Assembly: GCA_964370185.1 (NCBI GenBank)
Contig: CAYJIJ010000014.1
Span: forward strand, 1 to 41,234
DNA length: 41,234 bases
Direction: 5' to 3'
From: CAYJEQ01 sp964370185
GTDB taxonomy: Bacteria > Bacillota > Clostridia > Oscillospirales > Ruminococcaceae
Shown: in pieces, positions 1 to 8,528 of the stretch
Layout: every line of letters begins with the position of its first letter
Numbering within the stretch: position 1 is the stretch's first letter
Translations under genes and position numbers: made by a program
The notes under the pieces: generated by a model
Told to the model about the DNA's origin: nothing
Databases searched by the model: none
The model's input: only the letters and a program-made list of their open reading frames with translations

Positions 1-1
1 A

Positions 2-1540
2 TCGACACCATATTGCGATGGGTATGAATTCGAAGAATGGCAAACCACAACAAATGTAACCTATGCACCTGGGGAGAATATCGCAGTCAAGAGCGGCGTT
101 ACAAGGGTGGTAGCACAGTGGAGTGACGCAGTGTCCGACACTGAAAACAACCTAATTTCGGTGAATCAGCCAAATATTACTGTGGGAACTGCTGTCTCAC
201 CTACAGTTACCTACAAAGGCGGAGCCACCGAGCCTAATGGCGGAGCAGTTACATTCTGGTACAAAGTGCAAGGTGCTTTCGACAGCACATATACAACGAC
301 TGCACCGACTACTGCAGGCAATTACACAGTGAGTGCAAGAAGTAATGCAAACGGCACAGTGCCATCAAAAATTGTGACTGCCAATTTCACAATTCTTTCA
401 GCAGGAGTTACACCGCAAAACCTAATCTTTGCAGAAACCATTGTTTACAAAACTTACGGCGATGTAAACTTTAAAAATCAGATAAGCGGAAATCTCACAA
501 CGCTAATTTACGATAGTACGAATGATTCAGTAGCGCAGGTAAATCGCAATACGGGTGAAGTTACTATTGTAGGTGCAGGAACTGCCGAAATCACAGTAAC
601 AGCTATTTCTACATTTAATATATCCTCGGCAAGCGGCTCGTACACTATAAATGTAGCTAAAAAAGACCTGCTTATAATGGCAGATAATATTACGAAAACT
701 GTTGGCAATGTAGCGCCGCTAATTATCGATTTAAGCTACACGACTGACGGATTAATAGAGGGGGATAACCTCTTAACAGAACCGACCATTGGTTTTGCCT
801 CAGCGGTAGACATGAGTAAAACGGGCACAGTGGATATTATAGTTTCAGCTGCTACGGCACCAAATGGCTACAATATCATCTATGTTAAAGGTATACTCAC
901 CATCAACCCAAGGGCATCGAGTGGCGGTGGCGGTACAGCTGACTTCTACGATGTTGAGATTGAAGTGGACGGCAGAGGTAAAGTTTCACCAAATGGTGGA
1001 ATGGATAAAACCGAAACCCTACTTGAAGGCGAAAATATCATCCTTACATTTACAGCCGACGAGGGTTATGAAGTCAAAGATGTAATTGTAAACGGAAAAT
1101 CAGTGGGAAAAATGGATAAGTACACCATAAATGGTATAGGTAAAGATTATCTAATCCGAGTTGTATTCGGAGAAGAGGGTACGGAAGTCGTGGGACCACC
1201 TATTGATTTAACAGCACCCGTTATAACTGCAACAGCTCCGACTACTACAACAACTACTGGCGGTACTTCAACTAATACCACCGACACTGAGAGCACAACT
1301 ACTGAAGTGGATACTTCCCCAGAACCAGAAAAGGTAGCAGAGGCGGATGGCACTCCACCTAAGGAAGAGGAAGAAGAGGGTGAAACCTCGGGCGAAATAG
1401 ATGTATCCACGAATAACAATACATCCACTGAAACAAGTAGTAGCAACATGGGACTATATCTAACACTTGGAGCTATTACAGTGGCTGCTGCCGGTGGTGC
1501 ATTTGCATATCGCAAGCGCATAGGAAAAGCTAAAGAATAA
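2..1540 (+). CDS. Modular cell-surface protein, C-terminal part (InlB-type repeat, Ig-like and MBG-like domains, membrane tail)
   Basis: The frame is open to the left edge, so the N-terminus lies outside the window; the GTG at 107 is internal. The first 35 or so residues match the end of an InlB B-repeat (Listeria-Bacteroides repeat): an aromatic/Gly-rich start, a Tyr-x-Pro-Gly turn and a closing VVAQW. Ig-like beta repeats follow, including a Big_2-like stretch, then an MBG-like module around nt 660-910 (GLIEGDNL, then a closing ILTINP) and a Gly/Val beta module. A Thr/Glu-rich low-complexity linker lies at about 1200-1440. The C-terminus is one hydrophobic helix followed by RKRIGKAKE, a stop-transfer or sorting-like tail, but I see no LPXTG-type motif before it. 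The protein is probably exported and cell-envelope attached, in adhesion or surface interaction. The domain class is clear; the ligand is unknown. Confidence 0.8.
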   Translation, partial: STPYCDGYEFEEWQTTTNVTYAPGENIAVKSGVTRVVAQWSDAVSDTENNLISVNQPNITVGTAVSPTVTYKGGATEPNGGAVTFWYKVQGAFDSTYTTTAPTTAGNYTVSARSNANGTVPSKIVTANFTILSAGVTPQNLIFAETIVYKTYGDVNFKNQISGNLTTLIYDSTNDSVAQVNRNTGEVTIVGAGTAEITVTAISTFNISSASGSYTINVAKKDLLIMADNITKTVGNVAPLIIDLSYTTDGLIEGDNLLTEPTIGFASAVDMSKTGTVDIIVSAATAPNGYNIIYVKGILTINPRASSGGGGTADFYDVEIEVDGRGKVSPNGGMDKTETLLEGENIILTFTADEGYEVKDVIVNGKSVGKMDKYTINGIGKDYLIRVVFGEEGTEVVGPPIDLTAPVITATAPTTTTTTGGTSTNTTDTESTTTEVDTSPEPEKVAEADGTPPKEEEEEGETSGEIDVSTNNNTSTETSSSNMGLYLTLGAITVAAAGGAFAYRKRIGKAKE

Positions 1541-1800
1541 GAAGCAAATTGTATTGTATTTTTCGCAAAGAAAAGCTAAACTTACATTTTTATCTTCCCT
1601 CGCACAGGGGGAAGATAAAAAATATAAAATCCAGGTTTTTTAGTGAAAATAGGTAGAGAATATTTAGCTCTCTTATAAATGCTTTGCCATCCTATGCAAA
1701 TAGCAAAAAAATCTACTGCATAATTTGATGACATTAATTTATCATCAATTAAAATGATAATTTCATACCGACAAATTTTGTCGAAAAGTGTGAGTGTTTT

Positions 1801-1834
1801 ATGCCATTGCCATCGCTTGAGATGGCAATGGCAT
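1801..1834. repeat. Perfect 14-bp inverted repeat (hairpin)
   Basis: Arms 1801-1814 and 1821-1834 are exact reverse complements around GCTTGA. No T-tract follows. It may be a transcript-end structure or an intergenic repeat. Confidence 0.6.
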
Positions 1835-1959
1835 GGGACTAATTGTTAAGAAAATGTTTTATTTTTGTTATTTTTGCAGAAAAATTAATGATGTGTTTTG
1901 ACTAATGAAGAGAACTGTTTACGCAAAATCAAAAAACTCGAAAACATATCACAAAACTA

Positions 1960-1988
1960 TTGCAAAATTATGATAAATAAGTTATAAT
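1960..1988 (+). promoter_or_regulatory. Sigma-A-type promoter of the first secreted acidic protein
   Basis: TTGCAA (1960-1965), a 17-bp spacer and TATAAT (1983-1988). The short dyad GGATA-AAT-TATCC at 1997-2009 would fall at the very start of the mRNA. The paralogous gene near 32.86 kb has the same TTGCAA-N17-TATAAT arrangement. Confidence 0.7.
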
Positions 1989-2042
1989 TTTGTAAAGGAT
2001 AAATTATCCAATGAAAAATAAAAATTTTAGGAGGAATTAGCA

Positions 2043-3248
2043 ATGTTTAAGAAAATTTTAGCCTCTGCACTTGCAGTGGCAATGCTCGCAGGGATGAGCG
2101 TTACAGCTTTTGCGGCACCTTCCACAGTATTAGAGCTCAATGAGGGGGATTTGATTTTTGCTGCAAATAAACCTGCAGGTGTATCGACGAACTTTGATGT
2201 TCCAGATTATCAAGCTTGGTTTATAGTGGATCAAGAAAATATAGTAGAAGATGTAGCGGATGCTTATCCTGCTGATATTAAAGCTCTACAAGCAGGAGAT
2301 AAAATAGCCACACCACTTATAAAGGTTACCGCTGAAGCTGATGCAACAGCTTCAGTACTAGAAGCATTTGCATCACCCGATGTTAGAAAAAGCGATGTTA
2401 CTCGTTGGAAAACAGCTATAATCTGGCAGACAGAAGAAGGCGAAGATTTAGTAGCTGAGCTAACTATCGAGCCACTTATGCTCAACCTTGAAAATATTAC
2501 AGGCGCAGCAGGCCGTCAGCTATACTACTGCGCAACTATCGAAATTGAAGAAGATGTAGAAGTTGATATGGCTGATTTTGTTGGTAGAATGATACTTTAC
2601 AAAACAAGTAAAACAAATTATGTATCTGAAATTCAGCTAAATGCAGATATGTTTGCTACAAGAGGCTACGGCGCAATTGGATTTGACGATTCAGGCTTTG
2701 AAGAAATCTATGCAGAAGGCTTCAATAACCATGGAATGTCACCAAGCAATCAAGCAATGCAAACATACAACTTCCCAGTAAGAAACTTTGACGCAGCTGA
2801 TGCAAACGACAGAGCTTCAATGTACTTCGTAGGCGTAGGCTACTACCACACAAGAGTAATTGACACTGAAGGCGACAAATACATGGCGTTTAACACAGTG
2901 CCAAACATGGAAATAGAAGAAGCAAACCCAAAAGCACATATCGACTATGTAAACTTCCCTGGTAATGTTAAATTCCATCAGTTTGGTGTAATGGAGCTCT
3001 TCATGGAAGAAGGACAATACATCTACGCTATGGAAGATGGCATGATCTGCACACTTGAAGACTTTGCAAAAATGCAGAGAGAAAATCAAGAACTAATCTA
3101 CAATGAAGATGACCTAACAGTTTCCTTCCAAATGAACAACTACCCAGAAACATTCATCTACTCCGATATGGAGCTTGTAATGGAAGACGAAGTAGTAGAA
3201 GAAGCAGAAAAAGAAATCCCTGAAACAGGCGGAGTTTTAGCTCAGTAA
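2043..3248 (+). CDS. Secreted acidic protein of unknown function, paralogue 1, ending in a PETGG motif
   Basis: 401 aa. A clear Sec signal peptide (basic MFKK, hydrophobic core, TAFA then AP) predicts cleavage near residue 24. The mature protein is rich in Asp/Glu and shows no family I recognise. The C-terminal half contains FVGRMILYKTSK, RGYGAIGF and a well-conserved Asp/Tyr-rich region. The last residues are EKEIPETGGVLAQ, resembling an LPXTG-type sorting motif, but the chain stops there with no hydrophobic helix or basic tail. A strong AGGAGG at 2029-2034 lies 8 nt before ATG. The gene is monocistronic, with its own promoter and an intrinsic terminator at 3278-3315. A paralogue at 32862-34073 is nearly identical over the C-terminal half. 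The call as an exported protein is firm; the function is unknown. Confidence 0.85.
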   Translation: MFKKILASALAVAMLAGMSVTAFAAPSTVLELNEGDLIFAANKPAGVSTNFDVPDYQAWFIVDQENIVEDVADAYPADIKALQAGDKIATPLIKVTAEADATASVLEAFASPDVRKSDVTRWKTAIIWQTEEGEDLVAELTIEPLMLNLENITGAAGRQLYYCATIEIEEDVEVDMADFVGRMILYKTSKTNYVSEIQLNADMFATRGYGAIGFDDSGFEEIYAEGFNNHGMSPSNQAMQTYNFPVRNFDAADANDRASMYFVGVGYYHTRVIDTEGDKYMAFNTVPNMEIEEANPKAHIDYVNFPGNVKFHQFGVMELFMEEGQYIYAMEDGMICTLEDFAKMQRENQELIYNEDDLTVSFQMNNYPETFIYSDMELVMEDEVVEEAEKEIPETGGVLAQ

Positions 3249-3277
3249 TTTTATTAAAATAATATTTTAATAGCTTA

Positions 3278-3315
3278 GGCTGTGACGATTTAATTTTCGT
3301 CACAGCCCTTTTTTG
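3278..3315 (+). terminator. Rho-independent terminator
   Basis: An 11-bp GC-containing stem (GGCTGTGACGA with its complement) around a short AT loop, followed by C and six Ts, 30 nt after the stop of the secreted-protein gene. Confidence 0.85.
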
Positions 3316-3360
3316 TTAATTTAATGGCTCTATACTAATTCTCTGGCTGAAATACTATGT

Positions 3361-3395
3361 GGTGTATTCCCACGTAGAGGGCGGGGGAATACACC
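3361..3395. repeat. Modular hairpin repeat, copy 1 (outer arms GGTGTATTCC/GGAATACACC)
   Basis: The outer 10-bp arms are identical to those at 24366-24400 and 34101-34135, while the interior (3371-3385) differs and pairs less well. The flanks also resemble the 24.37 kb copy: TGGCTGAAAT-like sequence before it and TTATTATAG after it. Confidence 0.7.
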
Positions 3396-3620
3396 CTAAC
3401 TTTTATTATAGAGGGAGTTTTCTCTGTTTGCTAAGAAAAAATGATATTCACATCTTAGAAAGAGGAATTATTGCAGTACAAAACTCCTATAATAAAAACT
3501 AAACGAAGGTTGATATAAAATAGAGCACAGCCCTAAATAATATTGTGCATTAGCTTTTTTTACAATAAGATGGTATAATGAATACAATTATAAATTTATT
3601 ATAAAAATGGAGAAAATAAA

Positions 3621-4166
3621 ATGGATGTATCAAAAGTGATTAAAGAAAGAAGAAGCATCAGAAAATTTAAAGAGCAAGCAATTCCCCGAGAGATAATAAG
3701 AGAGATAGTAGAAGAGGCATCCTATTCACCCTCTTGGAAACACACTCAAATCCCTCGCTATATACTAATAGAGAATAAAGAAATAATAGCTAAAATTGCG
3801 GATAATATGATTTTAGGATTTTCAATGAATGAGAATACACTAAAAAATGCCGCCGCAGTTATGGCAGTAACATACATAACAGGCCGCTCAGGCTTTGAAA
3901 GAGATGGAAGCTATTCAACTCCTAAAGAAGATGGCTTTGAAATGTTTGATGCAGGTATTGCCACACAGACATTTTGCCTCTCGGCTCACAATAAAGGTAT
4001 TGGCACAGTAATCACAGGGTATTTTGATGAAGAAAAAATTATAGAGCTATTAAATATCCCGTCCGAGCAAAAAATTGGGGCACTAATTTGCATGGGTTAC
4101 CCAAATGAATTGCCAAATACTCCTAAAAGAAAAGAAGTGTCACAGCTACTGTCTTTCATTGATTAG
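3621..4166 (+). CDS. Nitroreductase family FMN-dependent oxidoreductase
   Basis: 181 aa, slightly short for the family. It begins with the family hallmark ERRSIRKFK (residues 9-17), the FMN-phosphate-binding segment, followed by a PSWKHTQ segment matching the usual PSxxNxQPW region. Near residues 122-140 is a Gly-rich GIGTVITGYF segment, and the C-terminal IGALICMGYPNELP matches the usual GYP strand. Members are homodimeric cytoplasmic flavoproteins that reduce nitroaromatics, quinones or other electron-poor substrates with NAD(P)H; the true substrate cannot be read from sequence. The gene stands alone on this strand, with its own extended -10 promoter, and converges with the PFOR gene across a bidirectional hairpin. 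Confidence 0.85.
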   Translation: MDVSKVIKERRSIRKFKEQAIPREIIREIVEEASYSPSWKHTQIPRYILIENKEIIAKIADNMILGFSMNENTLKNAAAVMAVTYITGRSGFERDGSYSTPKEDGFEMFDAGIATQTFCLSAHNKGIGTVITGYFDEEKIIELLNIPSEQKIGALICMGYPNELPNTPKRKEVSQLLSFID

Positions 4167-4291
4167 TATATCGCACTGAGTGTACGCTAATGCATAAGCT
4201 TTAGGCTTCACTCCTCGCCGAAATAACATGCATTTATATTAGCTTAAATAATGGAAAACACCACTGTTCATGTAATAGAATATTAGCTATG

Positions 4292-4345
4292 AAAGCCACA
4301 CACTAACAGATTTTAAAAAAGCTGTTAGTGTGTGGCTTTTTGATA
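4292..4345. terminator. Strong hairpin terminator between convergent genes
   Basis: A perfect 18-bp stem (4292-4309 with 4322-4339) around a 12-nt loop, ending in CTTTTT on the plus strand. It can end the nitroreductase transcript and possibly the PFOR transcript from the other side. Confidence 0.8.
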
Positions 4346-4346
4346 A

Positions 4347-4380
4347 TTTTACCCCCCTCGCAGACGCAAGGGGGGTAAAA
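4347..4380. terminator. Hairpin downstream of the PFOR gene
   Basis: 12-bp arms of TTTTACCCCCCT type around CGCAGACGCA, lying 19 nt beyond the PFOR stop on the minus strand. The arms end in A/T runs, so it could act as a bidirectional terminator. Similar C/T-rich hairpins lie at 1587-1620 and 30464-30489. Confidence 0.6.
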
Positions 4381-4398
4381 CTAAATATAAGAAATTAA

Positions 4399-7300
4399 TT
4401 ACTGCACATCGTAAAGCTTTGAAAGCCTTAGTAGGTGATTGTATTTTTCCTCAGCATAGGTAACAGCATTATCAAAGAGAGTATCAGCTCTGTCTGGGAA
4501 CTGTTTTTGAAGTGAGGTGTAACGAACTTCATTTGTGATAAAGTCTTTGTAGCTTGCTGTTGGTGCTTTGGAGTCAAGCACGAATGGATTTAAGTTATCC
4601 GCTTTTCTTCTTGGGTCGAAGCGGAACATATGCCAATAACCAGCCGCAACTGCATTTTTAATAGTTGTCTGAGCAAGACCCATACCGCCTTTAGTACCAT
4701 GGCTGATACAAGGAGCGTAAGCGATGATGATTGATGGGCCGTTGTAGGACTCAGCTTCAACGAATGCTTTCATACACTGATTGTAGTCCGCACCCATAGC
4801 AACCTGTGCTACATATACATAGCCATAGCTCATAGCGATAGCCGCAAGGTCTTTTTTCTTAACTTCCTTACCTGCCGCCGCAAACTGAGCCACCGAGCCC
4901 ACCTGAGAAGCCTTGGAGGACTGTCCGCCAGTATTGGAGTAGATTTCTGTATCGAATACAAGGATGTTTACATCTTGATTTGAAGCAATTACATGGTCTA
5001 AACCACCGAAGCCGATGTCGTAAGCCCAACCGTCACCACCTAAAATCCAAATGGATTTCTTAGCTAAGAATTCTTTTTCCTTTAGGATTTCTGCGGCGAT
5101 TTCGCTCTTTTCAGCTTCGAGAGCGGAAACTAATTTGTCAGTGGCAAGCCTATTTGCACTGCCATCCTCAATTGTGGAGAGATATTCTTCGCAAGCAGTT
5201 TTAGTTTCAGCAGAAGCTGTTTTGGCTACTTCTAAAACTTTGGAGATAAGTGCATTTCTGATAGCTGCTTGTCCAAGGAACATGCCATAACCATACTCTG
5301 CATTGTCTTCAAAGAGTGAGTTTGCCCATGATGGGCCCTTGCCTTCGTGGTTAACTGTATATGGTGTAGCAGGAGCTGAACCACCCCAGATGGAGGAACA
5401 ACCTGTTGCATTGGCAATGTACATTCTGTCGCCTGCAATTTGTGTCATAAGCTTAGCGTAAGGTGTTTCACCACAGCCTGCACAAGCACCGGAGAACTCG
5501 AGAAGTGGTTGTTTAAACTGGCTACCTTTAACAGTGGTTTCTTTAAATTTAGCAAATACTTCAGTTTTTGGCTTGATAGAAATGCCATAAGCAAATACTT
5601 CTTGCTCAGCCATTTGAGACTCAAGTGGTAGCATGTCGAGTGCTTTATTGCCTTTTTTACCTGGGCAAACATTTGCACAAGAGCCACAACCAGTACAGTC
5701 GAGTGGGGACACTGCCATGGTGAATTTGTATCCTGGCATACCAGTCATATCCATCATTTTTGTGCCAGCGGGAGCATTTTTAGCTTCCTCTTCGTTTAAT
5801 ACCACAGGTCTGATAACAGCATGTGGGCAAACATAGGAGCAGAAATTACACTGGATACAGTTTTCTGTGTTCCAGCAAGGAACATCAACTGCAATACCAC
5901 GTTTTTCATAAGCTGCAGAACCCTGTGGGAATGTACCATCAGCAGTTTCCACGAATGTGGATACGGGTAGGCTATCACCCTTTTGTGCATTTACTGGGAT
6001 GAGTACATCATTTATGAAGTCAACAAGGTCTTTTCTATCACCTGTTGCTTTTACAGTTTCGGTAGCGCCTTCAGCAGTAGCCCACGAAGCAGGAACAGCG
6101 AATTCCTTAACATCGGTTACACCTCTGTCGATAGCCGCATGGTTCATAGCAACAATCTTTTCGCCTTTTTTACCATAGGATTTTGTAGCGGCGTCCTTCA
6201 TGTATTTAACAGCATCTTCAATTGGAATAATGTTTGAAAGTTTAAAGAATGCAGATTGTAGAATAGTGTTAATTCTACCGCCGAGTCCGATTTCTTTACC
6301 AATAGCAATACCATCAATTGTGTAAACTTTGATATTGTTAGCGGCAATATGTCTTTTTGCGTCAGCAGGGAAATGAGCTTCGATTTCTTCGTTAGTCCAA
6401 CCGCAGTTAAGTAGGAATGTACCGCCTGGCTTAATATCCTTAACCATATCGTATTTGCCCATGTATGATGGGTTGTGGCAAGCTACAAAGTCAGCTCTGT
6501 ATACAAGATATGTGGAGCGAATTGGAGTTTTACCAAATCTTAGATGGGAAGTAGTGATACCACCCGACTTTTTAGAGTCGTAGGAGAAATATGCCTGCGC
6601 ATATAAATCAGTGTGGTCACCGATGATTTTGATGGAGTTTTTATTAGCACCAACTGTACCGTCAGCGCCGAGTCCCCAGAATTTACAGCTTGTAGTACCA
6701 GCAGGAATTGTGTTGCCAATATCAGCATCTGGAAGTGATAGATATGTTACATCATCGTCAATTCCGAGTGTGAACTGCTTTTTGCCACCCTTAGCCGCAT
6801 TGTCATACGCCGCAGCAATTTGCATTGGTGTAGTGTCTTTAGAGCCAAGACCGTATCTGCCTGCAAACATTGGAAGTGAGTCAAACTTACTGCCTTTAAG
6901 TGCAAGTGTAACATCAAGGAATAGAGGTTCAGCGAGTGAACCAGGCTCCTTTGTTCTGTCGAGCACTGTGATTGTCTTAGCAGAATCAGGAATAGCTTCA
7001 ATTAGATGCTTAGCAGAGAATGGACGGTATAGTCTTACCTTTACAGCACCAACGCTTCCGCCATTAGCATTTAGGAAGTCGATTGTTTGATCAATTGTTT
7101 CACAAGCGGAGCCCATAGCAACAATGATATGCTCTGCATTTGGTGCGCCGTAGTAGTTAAATAATTTGTAATCGGTGCCAATTTTAGCATTAACTTTATC
7201 CATGTACTGCTGTGTTAGCTCGGGAACAGCATCATAGTATTTATTACATGCTTCTCTTGCTTGGAAGAAGATGTCGGGGTTTTGAGCCGTGCCGCGAAGT

Positions 7301-7941
7301 ACGGGTCTTTCAGGATTTAAGCAGTTCTTTCTGAAAGCCGCAACTGCATCCATATCACACATTTCTTTTAAGTCTTCAAAATCCCAAGCTTCGATTTTCT
7401 GAATTTCATGGGAAGTTCTAAAGCCGTCAAAGAAGTGTAGGAAAGGAATTCTACTCTTTATAGTTGTAAGATGAGCAACCGCACCGAGATCCATTACCTC
7501 TTGAGGTGAGTTCGCACATAGCATTGCAAAACCTGTTTGACGACATGCCATTACATCGGAGTGGTCGCCAAAGATGGAAAGTGCATGTGAAGCTACCGCA
7601 CGAGCGGATACATGTATAACACATGGTAGCATTTCACCTGCAATTTTATACATATTGGGTATCATCAAAAGAAGACCCTGTGAAGCTGTGTATGTGGTTG
7701 TGAGTGCACCTGCCGCGAGTGAACCGTGAACAGCACCTGCCGCACCTGCTTCGGACTGCATTTCTACAACCTTAACTTCTTGTCCTAAAATATTTTTAAG
7801 ACCACCTGCGGACCATATGTCGGTTACTTCCGCCATGACGGAAGAGGGGGTAATTGGGTAAATTGCGGCTACTTCGGTAAACGCATAGGAAACATGTGCA
7901 GCAGCGTTGTTACCGTCCATAGTTTTCATTTTTCTTGCCAT
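4399..7941 (-). CDS. nifJ: Pyruvate:ferredoxin (flavodoxin) oxidoreductase
   Basis: About 1180 aa, the full length of the single-chain homodimeric enzyme. It oxidises pyruvate with CoA to acetyl-CoA and CO2 and passes electrons to ferredoxin or flavodoxin, in the cytoplasm. The order is classical: N-terminal pyrimidine-binding TPP domain (TMDGN near the start, YPITPSS), transketolase-like C-terminal section, central domain, two ferredoxin-type [4Fe-4S] motifs (CIQCNFCSYVCP near residue 695 and CTGCGSCANVCPG near 750), a third cluster region beginning CAGCGETP near 819, and the TPP-Mg motif GDGWAYD near 970 with IYSNTGGQ. An ATG five codons upstream (7956) overlaps its own GGAGG, so I place the start at 7941, MARKMKT. 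The gene stands alone, behind a 587-nt divergent upstream region. This is the central fermentation enzyme of anaerobes; confidence is very high. Confidence 0.97.
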   Translation of the reverse strand: MARKMKTMDGNNAAAHVSYAFTEVAAIYPITPSSVMAEVTDIWSAGGLKNILGQEVKVVEMQSEAGAAGAVHGSLAAGALTTTYTASQGLLLMIPNMYKIAGEMLPCVIHVSARAVASHALSIFGDHSDVMACRQTGFAMLCANSPQEVMDLGAVAHLTTIKSRIPFLHFFDGFRTSHEIQKIEAWDFEDLKEMCDMDAVAAFRKNCLNPERPVLRGTAQNPDIFFQAREACNKYYDAVPELTQQYMDKVNAKIGTDYKLFNYYGAPNAEHIIVAMGSACETIDQTIDFLNANGGSVGAVKVRLYRPFSAKHLIEAIPDSAKTITVLDRTKEPGSLAEPLFLDVTLALKGSKFDSLPMFAGRYGLGSKDTTPMQIAAAYDNAAKGGKKQFTLGIDDDVTYLSLPDADIGNTIPAGTTSCKFWGLGADGTVGANKNSIKIIGDHTDLYAQAYFSYDSKKSGGITTSHLRFGKTPIRSTYLVYRADFVACHNPSYMGKYDMVKDIKPGGTFLLNCGWTNEEIEAHFPADAKRHIAANNIKVYTIDGIAIGKEIGLGGRINTILQSAFFKLSNIIPIEDAVKYMKDAATKSYGKKGEKIVAMNHAAIDRGVTDVKEFAVPASWATAEGATETVKATGDRKDLVDFINDVLIPVNAQKGDSLPVSTFVETADGTFPQGSAAYEKRGIAVDVPCWNTENCIQCNFCSYVCPHAVIRPVVLNEEEAKNAPAGTKMMDMTGMPGYKFTMAVSPLDCTGCGSCANVCPGKKGNKALDMLPLESQMAEQEVFAYGISIKPKTEVFAKFKETTVKGSQFKQPLLEFSGACAGCGETPYAKLMTQIAGDRMYIANATGCSSIWGGSAPATPYTVNHEGKGPSWANSLFEDNAEYGYGMFLGQAAIRNALISKVLEVAKTASAETKTACEEYLSTIEDGSANRLATDKLVSALEAEKSEIAAEILKEKEFLAKKSIWILGGDGWAYDIGFGGLDHVIASNQDVNILVFDTEIYSNTGGQSSKASQVGSVAQFAAAGKEVKKKDLAAIAMSYGYVYVAQVAMGADYNQCMKAFVEAESYNGPSIIIAYAPCISHGTKGGMGLAQTTIKNAVAAGYWHMFRFDPRRKADNLNPFVLDSKAPTASYKDFITNEVRYTSLQKQFPDRADTLFDNAVTYAEEKYNHLLRLSKLYDVQ

Positions 7942-8528
7942 AATAAATTCCTCCATTTCGATATTCCATATAAGAGAGAAACAAGTCCATTACAAGCCCT
8001 CTATTATACGGATGTTAGCTTACCATATGGTGGGATAAATCCTTTTTGAGATAGATAATTAAGGATAATGCAATTTTACTTGCAAAATTCAAATTCGGAA
8101 AACTCACCATATCCATTAGTGTAAATTCTATCACTTTTTAAAAATAAAGTAAAGGAAAAAATGCATAAAAACCTTTTAAACAAAGGGTTTTTCAAATTAG
8201 TTCAAAAATTAACAATAGTATGTGCATTAATTTGTACAATATGATTACTGTAAAATATATTTAGGAGTAACGGCTACTGATTCATTAATTTTTGTTGTCA
8301 ATACCACAAAGTTAAAGAAAAATGCAACAAAAATTGCATTTTGCAAATTAAAGTTAGTTCACTTTCAGTATTGGAGAATTCAATGGGTATTAATCACAAA
8401 AAATCACCCCATATTGCAAGTGCTTTATAGTAAACTTGCATTTTTTTAAATTTTCGCTTGAATTAGAGATTAATATGCACTATAATAAATACATATTTAT
8501 ACAGTAATAAATTTAAGGGGGAGTTACC
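7942..8528. other. Divergent intergenic region between PFOR and aminotransferase genes
   Basis: 587 AT-rich bases without an ORF of note. On the minus strand a TATAAT (plus 8003-8008) lies 62 nt before the PFOR start; I see no good -35, but a perfect 10-bp palindrome ACCATATGGT (8022-8031) sits where the -35 would be, a possible operator. A weak hairpin (AAAAACC/GGTTTTT) lies around 8168-8192. The aminotransferase promoter is at 8458-8486. The rest shows nothing I can name. Confidence 0.5.
8458..8486 (+). promoter_or_regulatory. Promoter of the aminotransferase gene
   Basis: TTGAAT (8458-8463), 17-bp spacer, TATAAT (8481-8486). A GGGGGAG ribosome binding site follows directly before the ATG at 8529. 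Confidence 0.65.

Larger units (their letters stand above)
1541..2042. other. Intergenic region with several hairpins
   Basis: About 500 bases without a gene. It holds a 12-bp stem at 1587-1620 (arms of TTTTATCTTCCC type) just after the surface-protein stop, a 15-nt dyad at 1769-1783 (CGACAAA/TTTGTCG), and a perfect 14-bp stem with a 6-nt loop at 1801-1834. The promoter of the next gene is at 1960-1988. None of the hairpins has a convincing T-run, so none is a confident intrinsic terminator. Confidence 0.6.
3249..3620. other. Intergenic region: terminator, modular hairpin repeat, nitroreductase promoter
   Basis: Besides the terminator and the GGTGTATTCC hairpin at 3361-3395, an approximate inverted repeat pairs 3401-3422 (TTTTATTATAG...) with 3480-3500 (...CTATAATAAAA). 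An extended -10 (TGG TATAAT, 3571-3579) and a GGAG at about 3607-3610 precede the nitroreductase ATG; I see no good -35. Confidence 0.6.

Noticed and set aside
1147..1521. Minus-strand ORF of 124 codons rich in Ser/Val
   Set aside because: It is the antisense of the Thr/Glu-rich linker of the surface protein, which keeps frames open by composition.
7942..7956. Five-codon upstream ATG of PFOR, and the same pattern at 32847 for paralogue 2
   Set aside because: In both cases the first ATG is part of an ATGGAGGA ribosome binding site serving the next ATG.
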